13,087 nt of DNA. It comes from Puniceicoccales bacterium. Lineage in GTDB: Bacteria; Verrucomicrobiota; Verrucomicrobiia; Opitutales; JAIRLM01. A program made the translations under genes and the position numbers. The notes under the pieces are model-generated. The model did no database searches. It had not been told where the DNA came from and saw nothing but the letters and a program-made list of their open reading frames with translations. The first letter of the stretch is position 1; every line of letters starts with the position of its first letter. The stretch is taken from positions 1 through 13,087 of the forward strand of contig JAITDL010000063.1 of the NCBI GenBank assembly GCA_031282565.1, read 5' to 3'. Positions 6,861-13,087 of the stretch are shown here, in pieces.

Positions 6861-6891
6861 AGAAATAAGCTGTGGCACGAAAAGCACAAAA

Positions 6892-6897
6892 AGTCAA
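6892..6897 (-). promoter_or_regulatory. Candidate -35 element for the two-membrane-segment gene
   Basis: TTGACT on the - strand lies 32 bases before ATG6860 and directly beside repeat copy 3. A weak CACAGC sits 17 bases downstream. If used, the transcript would have almost no leader, and this gene would be separate from the efflux operon. Confidence 0.25.
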
Positions 6898-6911
6898 CAT
6901 TAGAATTTTAG

Positions 6912-6987
6912 GGCGCCGCGGTGTAGCGTTTCGCCGCTAGAGAAATGTAAATTCGCGGCGCCTCACTGTTCGAACAACCTATATGCT
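6912..6987 (+). repeat. Palindromic stem-loop repeat, copy 3
   Basis: The core is 6912-6962: GGCGCCGCG (6912-6920) pairs with CGCGGCGCC (6954-6962), with inner hairpin TAGCG (6924-6928)/CGCTA (6935-6939). The conserved right flank (6969-6987) includes the perfect palindrome TGTTCGAACA (6967-6976) and runs into the last three codons of the RND pump gene, including its stop. It has the same orientation as the other two copies although the neighbouring genes here run the other way, so its orientation does not track transcription. Confidence 0.9.
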
Positions 6988-9900
6988 TTCACCGTCGTCG
7001 TTTGCGATTGCTCCACGGCGCAGAAAAGAGATTTTGTCGAGGAATCTTGTTTGGAAGTCCTCCACGCAGAGATAGATAACCGGCGTTACGAAGAGCGTTA
7101 TGACCTGAGCAAATAGCATGCCACCGGCGACCACGAGTCCGAGGGGCCGGCGCGATGAGCCGTCAGCGCCTATGCCGAGGCAAATTGGCACCACGCCCAT
7201 GACCATGGCCAAAGTGGTCATCAATATTGGTCTAAACCGTTGCAGCGAAGCCATGTGCACAGCGTCGCGCGGTGACATTTTGTCTCCATTTTGCCGCTGA
7301 ATGGCGAAGTCGATGATCATGATTCCGTTTTTTTCCACTATGCCGAGCAGCATGAAGAGCCCTATGTAGGCATAGAGCGAGAGGCTCTGGCGGAAGATGA
7401 TGAGCGTCAAGAATCCGCCGAATGCGGCCACGGGAAGTGCGGAAAGTACGGTGATCGGGTGGGCATAGCTCTCGTAGAGAATGCCTAGGATGACGTATGT
7501 GACGAAGATCGCAGCGAAGATTAGTTTTTTCAGGCCTGCGAAGGTTTCGGCAAATGTTTTCGCTTCACCCATGAATGATCCGCTCACACCTGCCGGAATT
7601 ATTTGGGCGGCAACCTTTTCGATGTGGGCCATTGCGTCGCCGATCTCCACCTGCGGTGACAGATTAAAGAAAAGCGTGGCGGAGAGAAAATTATCCGTAT
7701 GATTCACACAGAGAGGACCAACCGTCGAATTGCACCTGGCGGCCGTTGCAGGAGCGATGAATTCACCGACACCGTTGCGGCAGTGGATGAGTCCCATGTC
7801 GTCGATGGAGGCGCGCTGATCCTTGGCCACGGAAAGAATCACCTTATATTGCCGCGTTGGAGCCTTTATGAGATAGACATAGTTGTCAGAGTAGGCTGTT
7901 TTCAGCTGCTGCTCAACGTCTAGGACGCTTCCGCCGTAACTAGCCAGCTGGTCGCGATTCATTTGCACGTCAACCATTGGCGCGCTGAGGAACATGTCGC
8001 TGGAAATCGACGCGATGCCCTCGTAGGAGCGGAGTGCGCCAATGAGCTTCTGCGCCGTCGCGTAGACGCTGTCGCCGTCGATGCCGCTCAAAGTGTAGGC
8101 GTATTTACCCTGACTCGTTCCCGTTGTGCCGGTCTGAATGCGCAGCGCCGGAACTGGTTGCATGAATGTCATTGCGCCTGGAATGGACGCCAAACTGCCC
8201 ATCAACTGCCCGGCCACTTTGTGAATTTCAGCCCGTTCCTTTGCCGGCCTAAGAAACGACATGGCAACGCCTTGGTTGCCTGCAAACATGGAGAATCCCG
8301 TGGCGGAAAACGCACAGTCGACGGCCGGATTCGCCCGCAGTGCCGCATCGATTTTAGCCTGGTGAGCCGCCATTCGCTGGAAAGATGTACCCTCCTGTGC
8401 TATGAACACGCCCCGCAGCATGCCGCTGTCGCCGTCGGGGATAAATGACTGCGGTAATACCTTGAAGGCGAACACCATGCCAATGAGACAGAGACACCAA
8501 ACGCCCAGGGCCAGCCAGCGCCGATCGAGACAGAAATTGAGCGCGCGGCCGTAGCCGTCCATGAATGCCCTGCCGAAGTTGGCCGCCGCCGCCGCAAAGC
8601 CCGATGCCGTTTCCTTTTGCACGTGCGGCCGCAGCATGTTGGCGCACATGAGCGGCGTAACGGTCAAAGACACCACGCCCGAAGCCAGCGTCGCCACCAT
8701 TATGACCGCCGAAAATTCGTGGAACACGCGACCGATCTGGCCTCCGAGAAAAAGCAGTGGAATGAAAATGGAAACCAGTGCCAGCGTCATGGATACGATG
8801 GTTGATGAAATTTCTCCGGCTCCGCGAACCGCCGCCGTCTCCGGCGACTCGCCGAATTTCTGCATGCGGCGCACTACGTTCTCCAGGAACACTATGGCGT
8901 CATCAACCAGAAATCCCACCGCCAGGGTCATGGCCATGAGTGACAAATTATCCAGGCTGTAGTTGCATAGATACATGACCACGAAGAGCATGAGCAGAGA
9001 CAGCGGCAGTGCCACGGCCGGAATGACGGTTTCCCTGAGCCGGCCAAGAAACAGGAAGATCACCAGCGTAACTAACACGAATGCAAGAACTACGGTCCAT
9101 TGCACGTCGTTTATGGATTCGACAATGCTGCTGGAACGGTCGTAGACTGTACGCAGGAACACGGAGTCCGGCAGCTCCTTGCGAATTTCCGGGATTAGAT
9201 CGCGCATGGCCCGGGCGACTGCGACCGTATTAGCTCCCGCAGCGCGAGTTACGGCCATCATGACGGCTGAATCGAAACTGCCCCGCTCCCGCAGCCAAAA
9301 CGACGCCGTAAATGTATCCGACTCCTGGCTTTCAACGCAATCGGCGACGTCGCGCAGGTAAACCGGCGAACCTTCTCTCATGGCCAAAACAATTGCGCCG
9401 TAGCCGTTTGCATTCATCAGCTGCCCATCTGGGCAAATGATCCAGTTGCGGTCCGACCCGTAGATGGAGCCGGAAGCCAGTGACGCCGTGGACTGTTGGA
9501 TTTTCTGGGCAACGTCCACCATTGTAAGTCCGCGGCTATAAAGCTTTTGAGGATCTACGTAAATGCGCACCGCCCGCTTCATGCCGTAGACGTCCGTCTT
9601 GGACACGCCCTCGATGGTGTTGAAGCGCTGGGCGATATTCTCCGCCGCGTAGTCGTAGAGCTGGCCGGGAGTCATTGCGTCGCTGCAAATTGCAACAAAA
9701 AATATGGGCTGGCTGTTCGGATCCGTTTTTTCAAAAGTTGGCTGCATGGGCAGATCCGGCGGTAAACTGCCCATGGATCGCTGGATAGCGCACTGCACGT
9801 CTCCGGCCGCGTCGTCGATGTTTCTGCTCTGGCTAAATTGCAGCGTTATGTTGCTGATCCCCTGCATGTTAGCCGATGTTACCATGTCCAGGCCCTGGAT

Positions 9901-10122
9901 CTTCAGAAATTCCTTCTCCAGCGGAGTTGCGACATTTGCCGCCATCATGGCCGGGTCCATGCCGGGAAACGCCGCACGCACCTGGATGACTGGATACTCC
10001 ACGCTTGGCAAATCGTTGACTGGCAACGCTCTATAGCAAAAAAGACCGCCAACAGCCGCGGCAGCGGCGAGCAGGACCGTCATCACCGGCCGGCGAATAA
10101 ATGGCTCAGAAATACTTCTCAT
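6979..10122 (-). CDS. RND-family efflux pump, inner-membrane transporter (HAE-1/MdtB-MdtC/AcrB type)
   Basis: This is the proton-driven inner-membrane pump of a tripartite efflux system. Its 1047 residues are full length for the hydrophobe/amphiphile-exporting RND group. The N-terminus SEPFIRRPVMTVLLA (5-19) is typical, followed by a first periplasmic loop (about 31-335), a helix bundle, a second loop (about 555-865) and a second bundle. The proton-relay pair Asp407-Asp408 is in AVGFLVDDAIVFLENV, at the same numbering as AcrB; Lys931 in GIVEKNGIMIIDFA corresponds to the essential TM10 lysine. The segment STIVSMTLALVSIFIPLLF (440-458) resembles MdtB/MdtC more than AcrB. The pump should therefore be active, but the substrate cannot be read from sequence. 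It starts 14 bases after the membrane-fusion gene, with GGGTAG as a weak ribosome-binding site. Its last codons lie inside the flank of repeat copy 3. Confidence 0.95.
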   Translation of the reverse strand: MRSISEPFIRRPVMTVLLAAAAAVGGLFCYRALPVNDLPSVEYPVIQVRAAFPGMDPAMMAANVATPLEKEFLKIQGLDMVTSANMQGISNITLQFSQSRNIDDAAGDVQCAIQRSMGSLPPDLPMQPTFEKTDPNSQPIFFVAICSDAMTPGQLYDYAAENIAQRFNTIEGVSKTDVYGMKRAVRIYVDPQKLYSRGLTMVDVAQKIQQSTASLASGSIYGSDRNWIICPDGQLMNANGYGAIVLAMREGSPVYLRDVADCVESQESDTFTASFWLRERGSFDSAVMMAVTRAAGANTVAVARAMRDLIPEIRKELPDSVFLRTVYDRSSSIVESINDVQWTVVLAFVLVTLVIFLFLGRLRETVIPAVALPLSLLMLFVVMYLCNYSLDNLSLMAMTLAVGFLVDDAIVFLENVVRRMQKFGESPETAAVRGAGEISSTIVSMTLALVSIFIPLLFLGGQIGRVFHEFSAVIMVATLASGVVSLTVTPLMCANMLRPHVQKETASGFAAAAANFGRAFMDGYGRALNFCLDRRWLALGVWCLCLIGMVFAFKVLPQSFIPDGDSGMLRGVFIAQEGTSFQRMAAHQAKIDAALRANPAVDCAFSATGFSMFAGNQGVAMSFLRPAKERAEIHKVAGQLMGSLASIPGAMTFMQPVPALRIQTGTTGTSQGKYAYTLSGIDGDSVYATAQKLIGALRSYEGIASISSDMFLSAPMVDVQMNRDQLASYGGSVLDVEQQLKTAYSDNYVYLIKAPTRQYKVILSVAKDQRASIDDMGLIHCRNGVGEFIAPATAARCNSTVGPLCVNHTDNFLSATLFFNLSPQVEIGDAMAHIEKVAAQIIPAGVSGSFMGEAKTFAETFAGLKKLIFAAIFVTYVILGILYESYAHPITVLSALPVAAFGGFLTLIIFRQSLSLYAYIGLFMLLGIVEKNGIMIIDFAIQRQNGDKMSPRDAVHMASLQRFRPILMTTLAMVMGVVPICLGIGADGSSRRPLGLVVAGGMLFAQVITLFVTPVIYLCVEDFQTRFLDKISFLRRGAIANDDGESI

Positions 10123-10136
10123 CTGAAACTACCCGA

Positions 10137-11273
10137 CTACTTTCCACTATTTCGCGCGCCATCTACCGGCTGCACCGCGGAACCGTATTCGCCGCCTACG
10201 GCGACGCGCGTCCTAGGAGCCAGAAGGAATTGCCCCTCAACGACTACCTTCTCTCCGGGACGGAGGCCACTGGAAAACACCGCATCCGTTCCGTGAATTT
10301 GCCCAACTTGCACCGGTCGAATGTCGGCAACGTTGCCATCGCCAACGACGAAGACAAACTTTCCGGCGCCACGCGTCCCAATTGCCACCTCCGGAGCAAC
10401 TACGGCTTTTTCAATTTGGTCAAGGATCACGCGCACGCGCACGGATTCGCCAGGCCAAAATGTTCGATCGCCGTTGTTTAGCACGGCACGCAATTTGACA
10501 TTTCCAGACTGTGGAGTAACTTGGTTGTTAATAATTTCCAAACGTGCTGCCGCAGTTTTAGTTGCGTCGGAAAGCAGCTGCACCCTGCAGTCCAGGTAGC
10601 CGTTGCGCAGGAAATGGGAATGCAACCTCGGGAAATCGTTCTCAGAGATGGAAAAATCAACGTAGAGCGGGTCCATGCTCTGGATTTTAAGGAGCGGTCT
10701 CTGGGAGCTGCCGTCGGCCAAGTTGCCAACGTTAGACAACTTACATCCGGCCACACCGCCGATGGGCGCCCGCACCGAACAAAAATCAACCATGGTTTCG
10801 GCGCGTTTCAGCTCTCCGCGAGCGATTTCAAGGCGGCCCTCGGACTGCTCAACGGCGGCTCTAAGCGACGCAAAATCTTGGCTGGAAACGTAGTGGCCAA
10901 CGGCAAGCGGCTGCGTCCTCTCCAATCGTGCCCGGTCAAGGGCCAGCTGCGCCTCGGCTATTTTCACATTTCCGTGAGCCTGAAGCAGTTGGGCGTCGTA
11001 GAGCCGGGAATCAATGCGGTAAAGCAGCTGACCTTTTTCCACGGGCTGACCCTGCTCAAAGTGCTCCGAGAGAATTCTTCCGGACACCTGGGCGACAACG
11101 TCAACGGAATCGTAGGCGACGCATGTGCCGACGGCATCGACGTAGACGGGCACGGTGCACTCGACCGCCGTAAATATCTTAACGGGAACGATACGCTCCA
11201 CCGTTTGCGCCGGTTTCCCGCAACCGCATAGGAGCGCGGCAACTGCTAAAATTTCGTAAATTTTCTTCTTCAT
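10137..11273 (-). CDS. RND efflux periplasmic adaptor (membrane fusion protein), lipoprotein
   Basis: The adaptor links the RND pump to the outer-membrane channel. Its 378 residues start with a lipoprotein signal: basic MKKK, a hydrophobic core and lipobox LLCGC with Cys18 as the lipidated residue, so it is anchored in the inner membrane facing the periplasm. The biotinyl-lipoyl-like half motif VSGRILSEHFEQGQPVEKGQ (63-82) precedes an alpha-helical hairpin (about 88-162), and the second half motif SVRAPIGGVAG (166-176) closes that domain. Beta-barrel (about 200-285) and membrane-proximal (about 290-365) domains follow. It lies 18 bases after the outer-membrane factor gene and 14 bases before the pump gene, so all three are one transcript. 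Ribosome-binding site AAAGAGA is weak. Confidence 0.95.
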   Translation of the reverse strand: MKKKIYEILAVAALLCGCGKPAQTVERIVPVKIFTAVECTVPVYVDAVGTCVAYDSVDVVAQVSGRILSEHFEQGQPVEKGQLLYRIDSRLYDAQLLQAHGNVKIAEAQLALDRARLERTQPLAVGHYVSSQDFASLRAAVEQSEGRLEIARGELKRAETMVDFCSVRAPIGGVAGCKLSNVGNLADGSSQRPLLKIQSMDPLYVDFSISENDFPRLHSHFLRNGYLDCRVQLLSDATKTAAARLEIINNQVTPQSGNVKLRAVLNNGDRTFWPGESVRVRVILDQIEKAVVAPEVAIGTRGAGKFVFVVGDGNVADIRPVQVGQIHGTDAVFSSGLRPGEKVVVEGQFLLAPRTRVAVGGEYGSAVQPVDGARNSGK

Positions 11274-11291
11274 TGTGTTGTTTCTCTTTGC

Positions 11292-12701
11292 CTAGGAACC
11301 GTCTATGACGCCGAGATCGCCGACGGCGTAGGCTAGCGCGGCGAGTGACGTTGAGAATGCGTTTTCAGCTGCTACAAGTCCTTCCCGCGCAGCAGCAAGT
11401 GCACTTTGAGCGCCCAGCACATCGGTGAAGCTGCAGAGGCCATTGCGGTATGCCAACTCCGCCGCTGAAAATGATTCCTTTGCCGCTTCCAGCAGAGCCC
11501 TTCCAGAAATAAGTTGTTTGTGGGCAGACTTATGGCCATGGTACTGGGACCACACCTCGCCGGCAGCTTTCAGTCCGGCGCTGCGCAAATTCTCCCCGGC
11601 AATGCGGCGCTGGGCCCGCTGTTCCATCACCCGTGAAAACTTATCGAAGCCGCTGAAGACATCCCAACTCAGTGCGGCAGAAGCAGTAAAAGTTTTTCCA
11701 TGGCCCCGATGCACGTAGTTCGTGTTTGCGCCGTCTGCGCTAATCACTAGACGCGGAAACATGGAGCACTTCGCCGTCTGCTCCAAATACTCAGCGGACC
11801 ACCACTGGGCGTAGGATCCGAGCAGGTCCTGCCGCGATGAGAGCGCCTTTGCGACCATGGCATCCACGTCTCCGCCAACGGCTTCGACATTCGCCGGCAG
11901 CTTACTCCGCACGACGCGGAAATCCGACGAAACCCTGACGCCGACCACCTCGGCCAATGCGGCCCTGGCTCCTTCAACGTTGGCCCTTGCGCTTTCGACT
12001 AAACCTCTTGCCTGGAGCGTATTAGCCCTCGCCCTGAGGAGAGCCTGCCTATTGCCCAGACCGCTGCAGACGCGAACCTCTTCAAAATTCTGCAGCTCAA
12101 TGGCATCGCACAAATTGGCCTCCCTGGCTTCTAGTGATGCCATGGCGCTGTCCAGCGCAAAGTACGCAACTTGAACTCTATAGAGAAGTGTTTGCAGCGA
12201 ACGATTGTAGATAAGTTGCGCGCCTATGAGATTTTGCCAGGCTGCGGCAACTGCCCTGGTTGCACCAAACGTAAGTATCGTGTAGCCAATGTGTAGCGCC
12301 GGTTCACTCACGGCCGTTATGTAGGTCCCATCGGCGTCCAGGTTGGCAACGTTGACAGAGCGCTGCCTAGTTGCTCCACCGGAAATAGTTACCGTAGGCA
12401 AAACGGTGGAAAGTCCACGGCCCCGCTGGGCGGCGGCCAGTCCGGCTAAATTCCAGGCGCGACGGGTTTCCGGGCTGTTCGAAAAGGCTATGTCTGTGAG
12501 CAACGCAAGATCAAGATCAACGGTCCCAATAAGTTCGCCGGAACCGCTCGGCTTTGCCTGGAAAAAATTATCTGGAATTTTCTTTCGCGCATTCAGCGCA
12601 ACTGGCACTGGCGAACCGCATTTCGATCCGCCAATTGAACCAATTGAGCTGCAGCCGCAAAGAAAAAGTGCGGCCGTGGAAATTGTGCAAAAAAGCTTCA
12701 T
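11292..12701 (-). CDS. Outer-membrane efflux lipoprotein (TolC/OprM-type factor)
   Basis: This is the outer-membrane channel of the efflux system and the first gene of the operon. The 469-residue protein begins with a lipoprotein signal: MKLFCTISTAALFLCGCSS, lipobox LCGC with Cys17 as the probable lipidated residue. The mature part has the two-fold repeat of the family: each half has a long heptad-like helical stretch (about 140-250 and 340-465) and a beta segment for the barrel (about 95-135 and 300-345, the latter with FTASAALSWDVFSGF). The repeated pattern AELAYRNGLCSFTDVLGAQS (near 411-430) is the typical OEP helix motif. OprM-type factors are usually lipoproteins of this length, unlike TolC. 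No strong ribosome-binding site is visible; GGCGGAA lies further upstream of the ATG. Confidence 0.93.
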   Translation of the reverse strand: MKLFCTISTAALFLCGCSSIGSIGGSKCGSPVPVALNARKKIPDNFFQAKPSGSGELIGTVDLDLALLTDIAFSNSPETRRAWNLAGLAAAQRGRGLSTVLPTVTISGGATRQRSVNVANLDADGTYITAVSEPALHIGYTILTFGATRAVAAAWQNLIGAQLIYNRSLQTLLYRVQVAYFALDSAMASLEAREANLCDAIELQNFEEVRVCSGLGNRQALLRARANTLQARGLVESARANVEGARAALAEVVGVRVSSDFRVVRSKLPANVEAVGGDVDAMVAKALSSRQDLLGSYAQWWSAEYLEQTAKCSMFPRLVISADGANTNYVHRGHGKTFTASAALSWDVFSGFDKFSRVMEQRAQRRIAGENLRSAGLKAAGEVWSQYHGHKSAHKQLISGRALLEAAKESFSAAELAYRNGLCSFTDVLGAQSALAAAREGLVAAENAFSTSLAALAYAVGDLGVIDGS

Positions 12702-12868
12702 GCGACGGAAGGTTCCGCCACGCTAGACAGCAGTCCTGGCCCGTCAAGTGCGATTCTGTGATTTTTTTAGCGGGCTCGAGCTCCGGCCAGTGTGAAAACT
12801 TAACCTATTCGCATCTAACTACTTCTACAATCGCGAATTGGAAAGTTGACGAGTACAGGCCATTGCAA
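12702..12868. other. Divergence-free gap upstream of the efflux operon
   Basis: This 167-base gap separates the efflux operon from the - strand gene ending at 12869. It holds a TTGACG motif on the - strand and an A7 tract within CCGCTAAAAAAAT (- strand, 12773-12761). GC content falls from about here rightward. I see no adjacent regulator gene (TetR, LysR or two-component) that would explain control of the pump, nor a clear terminator. Confidence 0.4.
12742..12747 (-). promoter_or_regulatory. Candidate -35 element for the efflux operon
   Basis: TTGACG on the - strand, preceded by C as in the other candidates, lies 41 bases before the start codon at 12701. A TAGCGT at a spacing of 16 is a poor -10 match. 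Called because of position and recurrence only. Confidence 0.3.
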
Positions 12869-13087
12869 CTACGGTGTGAAGTCTATGTATTTCTCTAAAT
12901 TGCCGATACCAGTAAAAAATTTACCTCCATTTTTCACTTTAGCTACTGCTTCATCTATTCCAGCTTTGGCTTTGGGGAAGTCTCTGAAAAAAGGTTTGCT
13001 ATCAGCAATACTTTCGTAACTAATCGCGACATGTAAGGTCGGCTTGTCTGCTGGTGTAGCTCCTGCACCAGCATGACATATCTGCGC
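12869..13087 (-). CDS. C-terminal end of an unrecognised gene cut by the window edge
   Basis: Reading leftward from the edge, one frame is open for 72 codons and ends at TAG (12871-12869). The visible protein ends in ...VKNGGKFFTGIGNLEKYIDF-TP. It contains HVAISYESIADSKPFFRDF, then a helical KAKAGIDEAVAKVKNGG stretch; this looks like a real mixed alpha/beta protein end, but I cannot assign a family. Its DNA is about 43% GC with A/T-ending codons, unlike the rest of the window, which suggests a different origin or a recently acquired neighbour region. The start lies outside the window. The coding call rests on the open frame and sensible amino-acid composition. Confidence 0.6.
   Translation of the reverse strand, partial: AQICHAGAGATPADKPTLHVAISYESIADSKPFFRDFPKAKAGIDEAVAKVKNGGKFFTGIGNLEKYIDFTP

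Noticed and set aside
5442..6987. Repeats as integron attC sites around a gene cassette.
   Set aside because: No GTTRRRY/RYYYAAC core pair is found in the correct positions, and no integrase is present in the window.
12761..12773. A 13-base match (CCGCTAAAAAAAT on the - strand) to the interior of repeat copy 2, possibly a fourth repeat copy.
   Set aside because: The GGCGCCGCG/CGCGGCGCC arms are absent around it and the match is dominated by an A-run, so chance is likely.
12343..12898. Two + strand open frames (12343-12726 and 12554-12898) opposite the outer-membrane factor gene and its upstream gap.
   Set aside because: They are antisense to a clear TolC/OprM-type gene, are of odd composition, and have no recognisable features.

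Overview
The window looks like a piece of chromosome from a Gram-negative bacterium with moderately GC-rich coding DNA. An LPS-transport ATPase (LptB) and a complete tripartite RND efflux operon, including an outer-membrane factor, imply a double membrane. A McsB-family guanido-kinase homologue in such an organism, together with an unusually short ATP synthase delta subunit, points to the Planctomycetes-Verrucomicrobia-Chlamydiae group, most likely a Verrucomicrobia/Opitutae-type lineage. That placement is inferred from gene content and protein style, not from a marker comparison.

Layout. Bases 1-204 hold no gene I can support; they contain copy 1 of a palindromic repeat. On the + strand follow a McsB-family protein that has lost most of its catalytic residues (205-1347), lptB (1353-2126), dnaN (2279-3394), a MarC-family membrane protein (3450-4148), and then atpE, atpF and atpH (4239-5426). 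The ATP synthase genes form only a fragment of the usual operon: no atpB precedes atpE and no atpA follows atpH. Repeat copy 2 follows atpH. The - strand then carries an unrecognised protein with two membrane segments (5535-6860), repeat copy 3, and a three-gene efflux operon transcribed right to left: outer-membrane factor (12701-11292), membrane-fusion lipoprotein (11273-10137), RND pump (10122-6979). At the right edge the base composition falls to about 42% GC, and the C-terminal end of an unrecognised - strand gene enters the window (13087-12869).

How the genes work together. The three efflux genes form one complete inner membrane-periplasm-outer membrane pump. AtpE, AtpF and AtpH are the rotor ring, peripheral stalk and stalk cap of F1Fo ATP synthase and must be completed by subunits encoded elsewhere. 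LptB energises LPS export and DnaN is the replication clamp; these are housekeeping genes with no obvious link to each other.

The most unusual items are: (i) a family of 51-bp stem-loop repeats, three copies, all the same size and orientation, two of which bracket the unrecognised two-membrane-segment gene like a cassette; (ii) the McsB-like pseudokinase; (iii) the fragmented atp cluster with a shortened delta subunit.
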